Shown here: piece by piece, positions 1 through 9,341 of the stretch
Layout of the letters: each line of letters starts with the position of its first letter
Position numbering within the stretch: position 1 is the first letter of the stretch
NCBI RefSeq assembly: GCF_025380365.1
Contig: NZ_JAOCQF010000006.1
Span: forward strand, 1-64,000
Source of the DNA: Albidovulum sediminis
GTDB taxonomy: Bacteria > Pseudomonadota > Alphaproteobacteria > Rhodobacterales > Rhodobacteraceae
Reading direction: 5' to 3'
DNA length: 64,000 nucleotides
Position numbers and translations under genes: made by a program
Notes under the pieces: model-generated
The model's input: the letters and a program-made list of their open reading frames with translations, nothing else
What the model was told of the DNA's origin: nothing
Databases searched by the model: none

Positions 1-65
1 TTAAGTGCCGCAGCGCCAATGGTACTGCGTCTCAAGACGTGGGAGAGTAGGTCACCGCCAAACCT
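1..65 (+). rRNA. rrf: 5S rRNA, 3' part (5' end outside window)
   Basis: The first 65 bases match the conserved 3' half of alphaproteobacterial 5S rRNA, including GCGCCAATGGTACTGCGTCT and the following GACGTGGGAGAGTAGGTC. The gene runs in from the left edge, so only its 3' part is present. It is followed by tRNA-fMet, the usual end of a Rhodobacteraceae rRNA operon. The exact 3' end is set by similarity, within a few bases. Confidence 0.93.
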
Positions 66-97
66 AGAAAAGAACTGATTATCTCTTTCAACGATCC

Positions 98-124
98 GTA
101 GCGCCCCCGACGAGGAGGCGCTAC
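98..124 (+). terminator. Hairpin between 5S rRNA and tRNA-fMet
   Basis: An 8-bp perfect inverted repeat (GTAGCGCC ... GGCGCTAC) with an 11-nt loop lies between the two RNA genes. No T-run follows it, so it may be an rRNA processing structure and not a factor-independent terminator. Confidence 0.4.
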
Positions 125-134
125 GAGAGATTGG

Positions 135-1790
<1,656 letters not shown>

Positions 1791-1791
1791 G

Positions 1792-2952
1792 TCAGCGCTC
1801 CTTGCAGTAACCTGCCGGCGCACCGCCGGTGGGCGTGGTCTTCATCAACGTCTTCGGAGAAATCACCGGCGCAGCAGGCCTGACCGTCGCGCGCACCGAG
1901 CCTTGCATTCCGTTCCTCCGCTTCAGCTCGTCGATACCCTCCTGAAGTACGCGCGCTGCCTCCATCGATTTTGCCTGAATGTAGTGCCGCGTCGCCGTAC
2001 GTTCCGACGTCTGGCCCAACAGGGAGCGAATCGCGCGCGCCTCATCAGCCGATCGCAACGCCAAAGTCGTCGCCGCGCAATCCCGAAACAGATGCGGGCA
2101 GATCGCGCGGCCTATCAGCCGGGACGTCAGGAGCGTGATCCGCGCGCCAAGGTGGGCTTCATGATAAGGCGTGCCATGGATGGTGAGCCAGAGGCGCCCC
2201 GCATCGGCGGCTCCGGCAACCCTGAGCCGCGGCAGCACAACCTCGACATAATGAGTCAGAAGGCTCGCAGCGGGCTCGTGCACCGCAGATTCCCAGGATT
2301 GCCCGCACTTCAGGTCGGACCCGTCGAGCACCACGCGCCAGCCGCTCCGGGTCCTGAGCAGGCTGCGACCCAGTTCCAGGTTCGCGTAGGCGCGCCGCCG
2401 CATTGGCATCAGGGCGAGGAGCACGATCATCATCGCGTCCTTGCAGGCCCGCGCGCACTTGACGGATGTGGCGGCTTCGGAAGCGTGTCTCTGGTAATGC
2501 GCTTTGCCGGCCTCGAAGAGCACGCGTGTTTCCACGACGCGCCCGTGCTTGCGCGCCGATGTAGTCCCGCGAGCCAGCGAATGCAGATATCGCTGCACCT
2601 GGCGATGGCGCTCCAGATCGGCGCGCGGCAGAAGCGAGCGAACCACCCGCATCACCCGGTCGAGATGCATGCCGCAGCTGATCTTCGACAGGTGGCTCAT
2701 GCTTTCGAGCCAGTCGACAAGCGCCTCCGGCGTCAGCCGTGCTGCCGGGGTGATCGAGAGCAGCGCGGGGTGCTCCCGCGCCAACCAGGCCAGCCAGCAG
2801 CCGTAGGAGTAGGTCGTGCCGTCGACCGTCGCTGGCCGCAGATGGCTGAGAGGCCCTGCTTCGTCGAGCGGATGCCCCTTGCGAAAGAGGCCCGGCCAGA
2901 AATCCCGGTCCTCCGCGGGCCAGTCGGAGAATTTGAGCGAAACCGGTGTCAT
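1792..2952 (-). CDS. Tyrosine recombinase, second gene of the trio
   Basis: Site-specific recombinase/integrase-like protein, 386 aa. In the C-terminal catalytic domain the first arginine region reads MPMRRRAYANLEL, the HxxR box is HLFRD, and the terminal segment is SLLGQTSERTATRHYIQ with the candidate nucleophile Tyr. The usual His of the LGH motif is Gln here, a conservative departure seen in some active members. The start overlaps the end of the upstream tyrosine recombinase by 4 bp (ATGA), and the stop is one base before the start of the serine recombinase, so the three genes form a tight operon. Whether it cuts DNA itself or assists its partners cannot be told from sequence. Confidence 0.85.
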   Translation of the reverse strand: MTPVSLKFSDWPAEDRDFWPGLFRKGHPLDEAGPLSHLRPATVDGTTYSYGCWLAWLAREHPALLSITPAARLTPEALVDWLESMSHLSKISCGMHLDRVMRVVRSLLPRADLERHRQVQRYLHSLARGTTSARKHGRVVETRVLFEAGKAHYQRHASEAATSVKCARACKDAMMIVLLALMPMRRRAYANLELGRSLLRTRSGWRVVLDGSDLKCGQSWESAVHEPAASLLTHYVEVVLPRLRVAGAADAGRLWLTIHGTPYHEAHLGARITLLTSRLIGRAICPHLFRDCAATTLALRSADEARAIRSLLGQTSERTATRHYIQAKSMEAARVLQEGIDELKRRNGMQGSVRATVRPAAPVISPKTLMKTTPTGGAPAGYCKER

Positions 2953-4610
2953 GGCTTCTTCTCCAGCGTCCCGGGCCCGGAGTTTGCCCTGATCTTCGCG
3001 CCGTGCTTTGCCGAAGCCTTCGGCCAGAGCTTTGTCTGCTTCCGCGCCTTGGGTGCGGGCGGCGCCTTGCGGTCATTCACGGTCTCCGCCAGCAGGCGCG
3101 TCGCGCCATCCGCCTCGAAGCCCACATAGGTCTGCCACACGGTGGAGGTATCCGTGTGGCCCAGGATGCGGCGTACCAGTTCGTAATGACCCGGGTTATT
3201 CTGCAGAAGCAGCTTTGCCGCGAGGTGGCGGAACAGGTGGGGATTGACGTCTATGCCCATGACCTTGCGGATCGTCTGGGTGATCCGCTTGCCAAGGTCA
3301 CCCGGCGCCATGGGTGCCGAGCCGTCGCGCTGGGGAAACAGCCAGCGCGTGCTGGCGGGGCACAGCACACCTGCCCGATGTGCGAGATGCGCATCGATGC
3401 GCTCGACCAGATGGGCCGGCACGGGGAAGGTAATCTCCTGATGGTTCTTCACCCGCGAGCCCGGAATCTGGACGACGACATTGCCCGGTCCCAGACGCAG
3501 CAACTCACCCTCGCAGTCGAGTTGCGTGAGATTCCGGATGCGCAGCGGGATATAGCACGCGAGTCCGACCGCCAGCGCGATCTCTGACTGAAGCGCGCGG
3601 TCGCGGGGCTTCCGGCAGGTCTGCGCCGCATCCCAGAGCTCGTCGGCCAGGGACAGGAAGTGCGACACGATCTCTGGGTCATCGAAGACCATCAGGCGTT
3701 TGCGGTTCTTGGCCGTGAGGCCGGGCGGGCGGGGCGGGATCAGCCTGTCGCAGAGATCCTTCACGGCACCGAACTCCGTCTCGCTCAGCCCCAGGTCCTT
3801 GCGCGCGGTGGCGCGCAGCGCCGCGGCGATGTTCGAGATGCCTGAGGTCACGGAGTTCCCGGTGCGTGCAAGGAACCAACGCAGACCGCGCTCAAGGGTG
3901 GCGGGCGCCATCAGCTCCTTGAGCCCGGTCAGGCTCGCGGGCGGAGTGCCAGCGCGCACCACCGCGCTGGCAAAGCGCAAGATCTGGTCACGGCGTCCCT
4001 GCACCGTGGCCGGGCGCAGGGCGCGCTTCTTGGGGCCGCGGGCGAGCGGATCGGGATGAGCCAGCCGGTGCGTCAGCGCCTCCAGTTCCGTGCCAAAGCT
4101 CGGCGGAAAGGTTGACAGGGGCAGGCTGATCAGGTCGTCCGATACCGGCGCCTCAAGGCTTTGCCCCGGCCAGCCCGCCACCTTGTCGATGGCGCGGTTC
4201 CACGCTGCCCGGGTCTTGCGCAGCGTGAGGGCGGGATCCTTGCGGATCGTGTTCACCCGCAGCGCCTCGATATAGGCGTCGAGATCGGCGGTGACCACCG
4301 ACTCTGGCGCGATGTCATTGGCGTCGAGGAACTGGACGAACCGGTCGAGCATGATGCGCAACGACGCGTCCTTGCTGGCCACGACCGCCGACCAGAGCGT
4401 ATCCCATGCGGGCGACAGCGACAGGCGCTTCTGGCGGCTCCTCGCGACAATGCCGCATTCTGCGAGCGCAGCCTTGGCATTGCTGGTGATGTTCGACCAT
4501 GTCTTGTCTGCGATGCCCATCGCCGCAGGCATGACGGCGGCGATACGCGGCTGCAGCCATAGCGGGTCTGCGGGCGCCGTTTCCGGGGCGGCGTTCAGGG
4601 CATCAGTCAA
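2949..4610 (-). CDS. Tyrosine recombinase, first gene of the trio (N-terminus interrupted)
   Basis: Integrase-family protein whose longest open stretch from a possible TTG gives 553 aa. The catalytic set looks complete: Arg in IPLRIRNLTQL, HLFRH at about residues 458-462, LGHTDTSTVWQTY with His and Tyr. No ribosome-binding site precedes the TTG at 4610. The frame stays open upstream to a TGA at 4683-4685, and beyond it, in the same frame, an ATG at 4772 has a strong AAGGAAGGA site. The native gene therefore probably began at 4772 and is interrupted at codon 30. The catalytic part could still be made by reinitiation or readthrough. The end overlaps the next recombinase by 4 bp. Confidence 0.8.
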   Translation of the reverse strand: MTDALNAAPETAPADPLWLQPRIAAVMPAAMGIADKTWSNITSNAKAALAECGIVARSRQKRLSLSPAWDTLWSAVVASKDASLRIMLDRFVQFLDANDIAPESVVTADLDAYIEALRVNTIRKDPALTLRKTRAAWNRAIDKVAGWPGQSLEAPVSDDLISLPLSTFPPSFGTELEALTHRLAHPDPLARGPKKRALRPATVQGRRDQILRFASAVVRAGTPPASLTGLKELMAPATLERGLRWFLARTGNSVTSGISNIAAALRATARKDLGLSETEFGAVKDLCDRLIPPRPPGLTAKNRKRLMVFDDPEIVSHFLSLADELWDAAQTCRKPRDRALQSEIALAVGLACYIPLRIRNLTQLDCEGELLRLGPGNVVVQIPGSRVKNHQEITFPVPAHLVERIDAHLAHRAGVLCPASTRWLFPQRDGSAPMAPGDLGKRITQTIRKVMGIDVNPHLFRHLAAKLLLQNNPGHYELVRRILGHTDTSTVWQTYVGFEADGATRLLAETVNDRKAPPAPKARKQTKLWPKASAKHGAKIRANSGPGTLEKKP

Positions 4611-4682
4611 GCGATGCAGAGCCGAGACGAGATCCCGGGCACGGACTTCCGCCAGGCTCGCATCGGTGGAGATGCGGGTGAT

Positions 4683-4772
4683 TCAATCGGCGATGGACGG
4701 AGTACCCGGGCGTACGAAGGGAGTGCGCGTGTTGTGGTGTGGGAAACGGGCTTCGGGAGGCAGCATTGACAT
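4683..4772 (-). pseudogene. Detached N-terminal 29 codons of the first tyrosine recombinase
   Basis: An ATG at 4772 with AAGGAAGGA about 9 nt upstream opens a 29-codon reading frame (starting MSMLPPEARF) that ends at TGA 4683-4685. It is in frame with the tyrosine recombinase downstream, and the 24 codons between the TGA and the TTG at 4610 contain no other stop and look protein-like (SLAEVRARDLVSALHRL). This fits a nonsense change in a formerly continuous gene of about 607 codons. A real short leader peptide is the alternative. Confidence 0.55.
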
Positions 4773-5150
4773 CGGGAGAGGTCCTTCCTTGTGCTTGTGT
4801 GGTTCTGGAAAAAGGCCGTTCCGGAGCTCCGGTTCGGGAAATAGCACGCCCCACATTTGATTTCTTTTTGGGGCCACCCTCTTCCCGACAGACCTCTAAC
4901 CAATTGACAGGAAACAGTTAGATCGAGTTAAGCGCGTGCAGTTCCAACCTGGGCGCGATCCGGAGTGTGGGACCAGGCGGTCCTTGCTCGGCGGGACGTC
5001 AAGATGGCCCCGAGCACCCAAGTCCGGGCCGGCCGTCGGGGGCGCTCCGGTGAGCACCGTGCTGCCGCCCTTCCCGTGACGGACTCGTCCCAGCGTGCTT
5101 CCTTCCATTCCCGCGAAAGGATCGCACCATCAAACCGTGGGATCGAACGC
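4773..5150. other. Non-coding gap between recombinase module and fliP
   Basis: 378 bp with no convincing gene. It should hold the minus-strand promoter of the recombinase operon and perhaps the right boundary of the integrated element. A perfect 12-bp palindrome (CCGGAGCTCCGG) lies at 4821-4832. No copy of the tRNA 3' end was seen, so a matching right attachment site is not evident. The right part, after about 4900, reads as ordinary GC-rich sequence downstream of fliP. Confidence 0.6.
4821..4832. repeat. 12-bp perfect palindrome upstream of recombinase operon
   Basis: CCGGAGCTCCGG is a perfect inverted repeat about 50-60 bp upstream of the ATG at 4772. Its place in the presumed promoter region suggests an operator, but a chance GC-rich palindrome cannot be excluded. 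Confidence 0.35.
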
Positions 5151-5876
5151 CTAGAAGTAGCTGCGCACAAGCGCGCTTGTCAGTAGCGTCCATCCATCGG
5201 CCACGACGAAGAAGGCGAGCTTGAATGGCAATGCCACAATTGCCGGCGGCACCATCATCATGCCCATCGACATGAGCACGGCAGAGACCACCATGTCGAT
5301 GATCAGGAATGGCAGGAAGATGAGGAACCCGATCTGGAACGCCCGCGCCAGTTCGGACAGCATGAACGATGGCACGATGAGCGAAAGCGGCGCGTCCTGA
5401 ACTGCGGGCGGGACCGACGCCGGCTCGCGCAGCGTGGCCAGATGGGCTAGCGTCCCGGGATCCAGCCGGTGTTCCATGAACAGGCGGAATGGCCGGATGC
5501 CCGCGTCGAAGGCGGTTGCCGCGTCGATGCTGCCTTCGATCAGCGGGTGCAGGGCCACGGTCCAGGCTTCGTCGAACACCGGTTCCATCACGAACCAGGA
5601 CAGGAAGAGCGACAGCGAGACAATGAGCATGTTGGGCGGAGACTGCTGAAGCCCGATCGCCTGGCGCAGGATCGACAGGACGGTCACGATGAATGGAAAG
5701 CAGGTGACCGTCACCGCGATTCCGGGTGCAAGGCCAAGGATCGTGACCGCAGCGATCAGCAGGAGCGACTGCCCGGAAAGGCTCTCCCCGCCGATTGTCA
5801 GCGAGACGTCCTGGCCATGCGCGGACACGGGAAGCAGGATCAGCAGGATTGGAAGAGCCGCGAGCCGGCGGAGCAT
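5151..5876 (-). CDS. fliP: Flagellar export gate protein FliP
   Basis: FliP, 241 aa, an inner-membrane component of the flagellar type III export gate with FliQ and FliR. It has a cleavable-type signal peptide (about residues 1-21), then hydrophobic helices with the family hallmarks SILRQAIGLQQSPPN and, near the C-terminus, FLIIDMVVSAVLMSMGMMM. Length is normal. It is last in the minus-strand unit fliF-fliH-fliN-fliP, starting one base after the fliN stop. fliO, usually just upstream of fliP, is not recognised here. Confidence 0.97.
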   Translation of the reverse strand: MLRRLAALPILLILLPVSAHGQDVSLTIGGESLSGQSLLLIAAVTILGLAPGIAVTVTCFPFIVTVLSILRQAIGLQQSPPNMLIVSLSLFLSWFVMEPVFDEAWTVALHPLIEGSIDAATAFDAGIRPFRLFMEHRLDPGTLAHLATLREPASVPPAVQDAPLSLIVPSFMLSELARAFQIGFLIFLPFLIIDMVVSAVLMSMGMMMVPPAIVALPFKLAFFVVADGWTLLTSALVRSYF

Positions 5877-5877
5877 C

Positions 5878-6150
5878 TCAGACCTCCGATGTCCGGTCGG
5901 TAATCTCTGTCAGGCGAACGGCAAGCCTGCCGCTGCCGTCACCCTCGATCTCCACCAGGTCGCCACGGGCCACGAGCCTGTCACCGACAAAGAGTTCCAC
6001 GGGGTCTTCGATCCGGCTATCCAGCGGCAGAACCGCATCGCGCCGCAGCTTGAGCAGGTCGCGCAACTTGGTCCGTACGCGCCCGACCGAGACCCTGATT
6101 TCGATCGGAACGCCCGTGAATGCTCCGCCGATCGTTTCGCCGTCATCCAT
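5878..6150 (-). CDS. fliN: Flagellar motor switch protein FliN
   Basis: Small C-ring protein (90 aa) of the FliN/SpoA family. The SpoA-type core runs from VPIEIRVSVGRVRTKLRDLL to VELFVGDRLVARGDLVEIEG. It belongs on the cytoplasmic face of the motor, where it takes part in rotational switching and docks FliH for export. GAGGAG lies about 7 nt before the ATG. The start overlaps the end of fliH by 8 bp. It is near the minimal SpoA length, lacking an N-terminal extension; its partners FliM and FliG are not in this window. Confidence 0.93.
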   Translation of the reverse strand: MDDGETIGGAFTGVPIEIRVSVGRVRTKLRDLLKLRRDAVLPLDSRIEDPVELFVGDRLVARGDLVEIEGDGSGRLAVRLTEITDRTSEV

Positions 6151-6742
6151 GGGGGGTCTCCTCTGTCATCTCGGGGTGGAAGAACGAACGGACGGCCCCG
6201 GCGATCCGCGCGATGACGTTGTCCAGATCTATCCGCGTCTCGCGCGGCCCTGCGATCAGGTGAACCTGGCCGCGCGACAGCGAGGGTTCGGCTTCGAACG
6301 CGATGGGAAAGCCCACCTGAGCCAGGACAATCTCCTCGATCGCGGGCCGGTTGTCGGGGTGGGCGCGCAGCCGGATCGGAGCATCGGCAAGGGTCCGGGC
6401 CTCCGGCTGGAGCGACTCGATCACGATATGTCCCAGCGCCTCCTGCGCCATCCGGGGCAGGACCTTGGACACCATCTCGGTCAGAAGTGGCTGGAGCGAC
6501 CGCAGGACATGCGTGCGCGCGTCTTCGTATGTCAGGGCCATTTCGCGCAAATTCTGGCCCAGATCGGACCGCAGGCGCGCTATTTCCTCTTCCTGCGCGT
6601 TGATCGCGTCTTCCCAGCCGGCGGCATATCCGTTCTCGTATGCCTGAAGTCGCGTTTCCTCCAGTTCGGTTGCCGACATCTCGCGCCGGGTATCCGCATC
6701 CTGCAGGTCATCGAACGAATCCAGTTGCAGCGGACGTGTCAA
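6143..6742 (-). CDS. fliH: Flagellar assembly protein FliH (export ATPase regulator)
   Basis: FliH-like protein, 199 aa, the likely peripheral-stalk partner of the export ATPase FliI. It starts with an acidic segment, then a long helical region (about residues 25-110, with YENGYAAGWEDAINAQEEEI) and a C-terminal globular part, the standard FliH plan. Sequence conservation in this family is low, so the call rests on architecture plus position between fliF and fliN. The start is TTG, preceded by GGAGG at 7 nt and overlapping the fliF stop by 4 bp, so translation is probably coupled. Confidence 0.85.
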   Translation of the reverse strand: MTRPLQLDSFDDLQDADTRREMSATELEETRLQAYENGYAAGWEDAINAQEEEIARLRSDLGQNLREMALTYEDARTHVLRSLQPLLTEMVSKVLPRMAQEALGHIVIESLQPEARTLADAPIRLRAHPDNRPAIEEIVLAQVGFPIAFEAEPSLSRGQVHLIAGPRETRIDLDNVIARIAGAVRSFFHPEMTEETPHG

Positions 6743-8346
6743 CGCGCATCCTCCGTCTCGCCTTCTTCCATCCAGCTGCGGAGGATTTCCGCCGTTTCGT
6801 CACGCTTTTCGGCCATCAGCGTGCGCAAGCGCGTGACAGGATCGGTGGAGGCGCTGTCGCTTCCGTCCCGGCCGGGCACAGGGGCACGGAGGCGCTCGGA
6901 GGGCAATGCCGCCCGCCCGCCCGCGGGTTCGCCATCGTCGATCTCACCCGTGAGGGCATTGGGATCCAACTGTGCCGGGGCACGCGCCGGCAACCGCGCC
7001 GCCGGCAGGGCCTCCAGCCGGCGGGTACTTGCCAGGACCGGCCGCACGACGAACAGGCCAAGGATCAGGGCAACCAGCGCCGCCGCTGCAGACTGCAGCA
7101 ATCGGGTGGTATCGACGGGGGTCGTGTTGATCCATGCCGATCCCGGCACGTCGCCTCCTTCGGGCAGGGGCTCGAACGAGAGCGAACGGATCGAAATGAC
7201 GTCGCCTCTCGCCTCGTCGTATCCCACTGCGGCCGACACGAGTTCCCTCAGCGCGGCCAGTTCCTCCTCGGTCCTTGGTGTCGGCTCCTGGCCATCGGCA
7301 GCCTGGATGGTGTTCAGAAGAACGGCAACCGTCAGCCTGCGGATCGCCCCAGGCGCCTTCAGCACCTCGCGCGTGGTTTCCGAGACCTCGAAGTTCACGC
7401 GCTCCCGCGACTCGCTGGCCTGGCTCGATGATCCGGCCCCGCCGCCGGATTGGCCGGCGGGCAGGTTCGACGCAACGGTCACCGCCCCGCCACCGCTGTC
7501 GGTTCCCGAATTCGAACGCTCCTCGCTGTCGGTCGATATCGCGATCCTGCTTTCGGGGTCGATCTGCCGCTCGCTGATGGTTTCACTCTCCGTGACCACA
7601 TCGACCGACACTTCCACGACGACGTTGCCCGCGCCGACGCGCGCCTCCAGAAGCCGCTGAACCGCGTGGCGAAGCTCCTCCGCCCGCGTTCCACCCTTCG
7701 ATTCGAGCCCATTGCCATCGGAGACGAGTTTTCCCTGGCCATCGAGGATGGAAACATCCGCAGGCTGCATGCCAGCCACGGCAGACGCCACGAGAAAGCG
7801 CAGCGCATGCGCGCGCTCAGCCGACAGGGCACCCGAAGCCGTCGCGACCATGACCGAGGCGGTCGGAGATGCCGCGCGGCGAAAGCCCGCGGGTTCGACA
7901 TTCGCGATGTGGACCCGGGCGAAACGCACATCGGGAAGCGCCGCGATCGTGCGCGCGATCTCCCCTTCCTTGGCACGAAGATACGCCGCGTCGAACATCT
8001 GCGATGTGGTGCCGAACCCGGACAATCCGTCCAGCAGTTCATAGCCCGCCCCACTGTTTGCAGGCAGACCTTCCGCCGCAAGGACCATGCGCAGCTCATC
8101 GCGTCTTGGCGCATCCACGTAGATCGAGTCGCCGCGGATCTCGTGGGCGACCCCATGTCTTTCCAGCGCCGCCAGAACCTCGCCGGCGCGGGCCTGGTCG
8201 AGACCGGCATAGAGAAGCGCCATGGACGGACTTGAGGCCGTTCCAACCAGAAACATCACCGACAGGAACATCGCTGCCGCGGCGGCGAGGGCGATGACGC
8301 GCTGTCGTGGACGCAGGGCTTGCCAGAGCGTGAGAAGCTGCTGCAC
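6739..8346 (-). CDS. fliF: Flagellar MS-ring protein FliF
   Basis: FliF, 535 aa, which forms the MS ring in the inner membrane. The first transmembrane helix is at about residues 17-38. A periplasmic ring-building region follows (family motifs LLDGLSGFGTTSQMFD and GEIARTIAALPDVRFARVHI), then a second helix (about 415-440) and a cytoplasmic tail ending in the FliG-binding segment (RTLMAEKRDETAEILRSWM). A low-complexity Gly/Ser stretch lies in the periplasmic part. The start is GTG with GGAG at 7 nt. It is first in its operon and divergent from fliL; a CtrA-like site lies between them. Confidence 0.97.
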   Translation of the reverse strand: MQQLLTLWQALRPRQRVIALAAAAAMFLSVMFLVGTASSPSMALLYAGLDQARAGEVLAALERHGVAHEIRGDSIYVDAPRRDELRMVLAAEGLPANSGAGYELLDGLSGFGTTSQMFDAAYLRAKEGEIARTIAALPDVRFARVHIANVEPAGFRRAASPTASVMVATASGALSAERAHALRFLVASAVAGMQPADVSILDGQGKLVSDGNGLESKGGTRAEELRHAVQRLLEARVGAGNVVVEVSVDVVTESETISERQIDPESRIAISTDSEERSNSGTDSGGGAVTVASNLPAGQSGGGAGSSSQASESRERVNFEVSETTREVLKAPGAIRRLTVAVLLNTIQAADGQEPTPRTEEELAALRELVSAAVGYDEARGDVISIRSLSFEPLPEGGDVPGSAWINTTPVDTTRLLQSAAAALVALILGLFVVRPVLASTRRLEALPAARLPARAPAQLDPNALTGEIDDGEPAGGRAALPSERLRAPVPGRDGSDSASTDPVTRLRTLMAEKRDETAEILRSWMEEGETEDAR

Positions 8347-8405
8347 CTGATATCTCCGTCATTCGGGGCGTTCTGCCGCGCTGTCCGATGAATCCCCGAT
8401 CGCGC

Positions 8406-8420
8406 TTAAGAATTGGTTAG
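8406..8420. promoter_or_regulatory. CtrA-like box between fliF and fliL
   Basis: TTAA-N7-TTAG (TTAAGAATTGGTTAG), one mismatch from the CtrA consensus TTAA-N7-TTAA. It lies 60 bp from the fliF start and 45 bp from the fliL start, so it could serve both divergent units. Five similar sites occur at other flagellar promoters here. Confidence 0.65.
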
Positions 8421-8464
8421 CCGTCATCGGGCTATCAGACAGTATCGCGAAGGGAGAAGCGGCC

Positions 8465-8956
8465 ATGGCCGAAGCGGATGCGGCAGCTGACCAGCAAAAA
8501 CCGGCCAGACGGGCGAGGGGCATACTTGTCGGCCTGGTGCTTGCGCTGCTTTCGGGCGGGGGGGCGTTCTACGCGGTCTACTCCGGCATTCTCTTCGGCG
8601 CAGATCATGGCGAGCATGCCGCGGAGGAAGAGGCCGCGGAGGCAAGCCCGATCCCTGACATCGCCTTCGTGCCGATCGAGCGGATCGTGCTTCCCGTCGG
8701 GGCGTCCGGAAGCGGGCGGTTTCTGCATTTCGCGTCGGAGATCGAGGTTCTGACCGAACATGAGGCCGAGGTGCTGCGCCTGCGCCCGCGCGTGATCGAC
8801 GTGCTCCACACCTATCTGCGGGCGCTCGATTCCGCGGACCTCTCGGACAGCACGGCGCTTGTGCGTCTCAGGGCGCAGATGCTGCGGCGGGTGCAGATCG
8901 TCCTCGGGGAAGGGCGCGCGCGGGATCTCCTGATCACGGAATTCGTCATCAACTGA
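8465..8956 (+). CDS. fliL: Flagellar basal-body protein FliL (first copy)
   Basis: FliL family, 163 aa: a short basic cytoplasmic tail, one transmembrane helix (about residues 18-40) and a periplasmic domain with the hallmark end LITEFVIN. FliL rings surround the stator MotAB and support torque. AAGGGAGAAG lies upstream of the ATG at normal spacing. It heads a long plus-strand unit running through motA, flhA, fliR and flhB. A second FliL-type protein is encoded at 18310-18816 on the opposite strand. Confidence 0.93.
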   Translation: MAEADAAADQQKPARRARGILVGLVLALLSGGGAFYAVYSGILFGADHGEHAAEEEAAEASPIPDIAFVPIERIVLPVGASGSGRFLHFASEIEVLTEHEAEVLRLRPRVIDVLHTYLRALDSADLSDSTALVRLRAQMLRRVQIVLGEGRARDLLITEFVIN

Positions 8957-8963
8957 GGCGGCC

Positions 8964-9341
8964 ATGGGCTTTATCGCGGATCTTCTGCTGTTTTCGGGGG
9001 CCCTGGGGGCGAGCTTCTATTGCTTCGTGCTCTCGCACCGCCTCAGGCGGTTCAGCGGGCTCGAAACCGGGATGGGGGCGGCGATCGCCGTGCTTTCGGC
9101 ACAGGTGGACGATCTGACGCGGATGCTCGAACAGGCGCGCGACGCGGCGCAGGGTTCGGCCGACCACCTGGAGGAACGAACCCGAAGGGCCGAGACTGCG
9201 GCGCGGCAACTGGAACTGATGCTTGCCGCCATGCATGACCTGCCGCGCAACCCGCCGGCTCCGGCTCCGGGCGCCGCCGACGCGGGCCGGATGCGCTTCG
9301 TTCGCCGCCGTGCGGGCGCCTCCGCCGGGGGGCAGCCATGA
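8964..9341 (+). CDS. Small membrane-anchored coiled-coil protein in flagellar operon
   Basis: 125 aa. An N-terminal hydrophobic helix (about residues 3-24) is followed by a helical region rich in Ala, Glu, Arg and Gln (about 40-90, e.g. ERTRRAETAARQLELMLAAM) predicted as coiled coil, then a Pro-rich basic tail. It resembles the uncharacterised family seen between fliL and motE in Rhodobacteraceae (possibly DUF6468). It starts 8 bp after fliL, and its stop overlaps the next gene by 4 bp (ATGA). No biochemical function is known; context suggests a role near the stator or basal body. Confidence 0.75.
   Translation: MGFIADLLLFSGALGASFYCFVLSHRLRRFSGLETGMGAAIAVLSAQVDDLTRMLEQARDAAQGSADHLEERTRRAETAARQLELMLAAMHDLPRNPPAPAPGAADAGRMRFVRRRAGASAGGQP

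Noticed and set aside
4607-4903. Other short minus-strand frames upstream of the recombinase operon
   Set aside because: They overlap the interrupted recombinase start in another frame and have no ribosome-binding site or similarity.
4900-4930. TTGACA followed by GTTAAG as a plus-strand promoter, and a possible CtrA-like pair there
   Set aside because: No plus-strand gene follows, and the tetramers are spaced 6 bp, not 7.
5795-7660. 621-aa plus-strand frame
   Set aside because: It lies antisense to fliP, fliN, fliH and fliF, all well supported.
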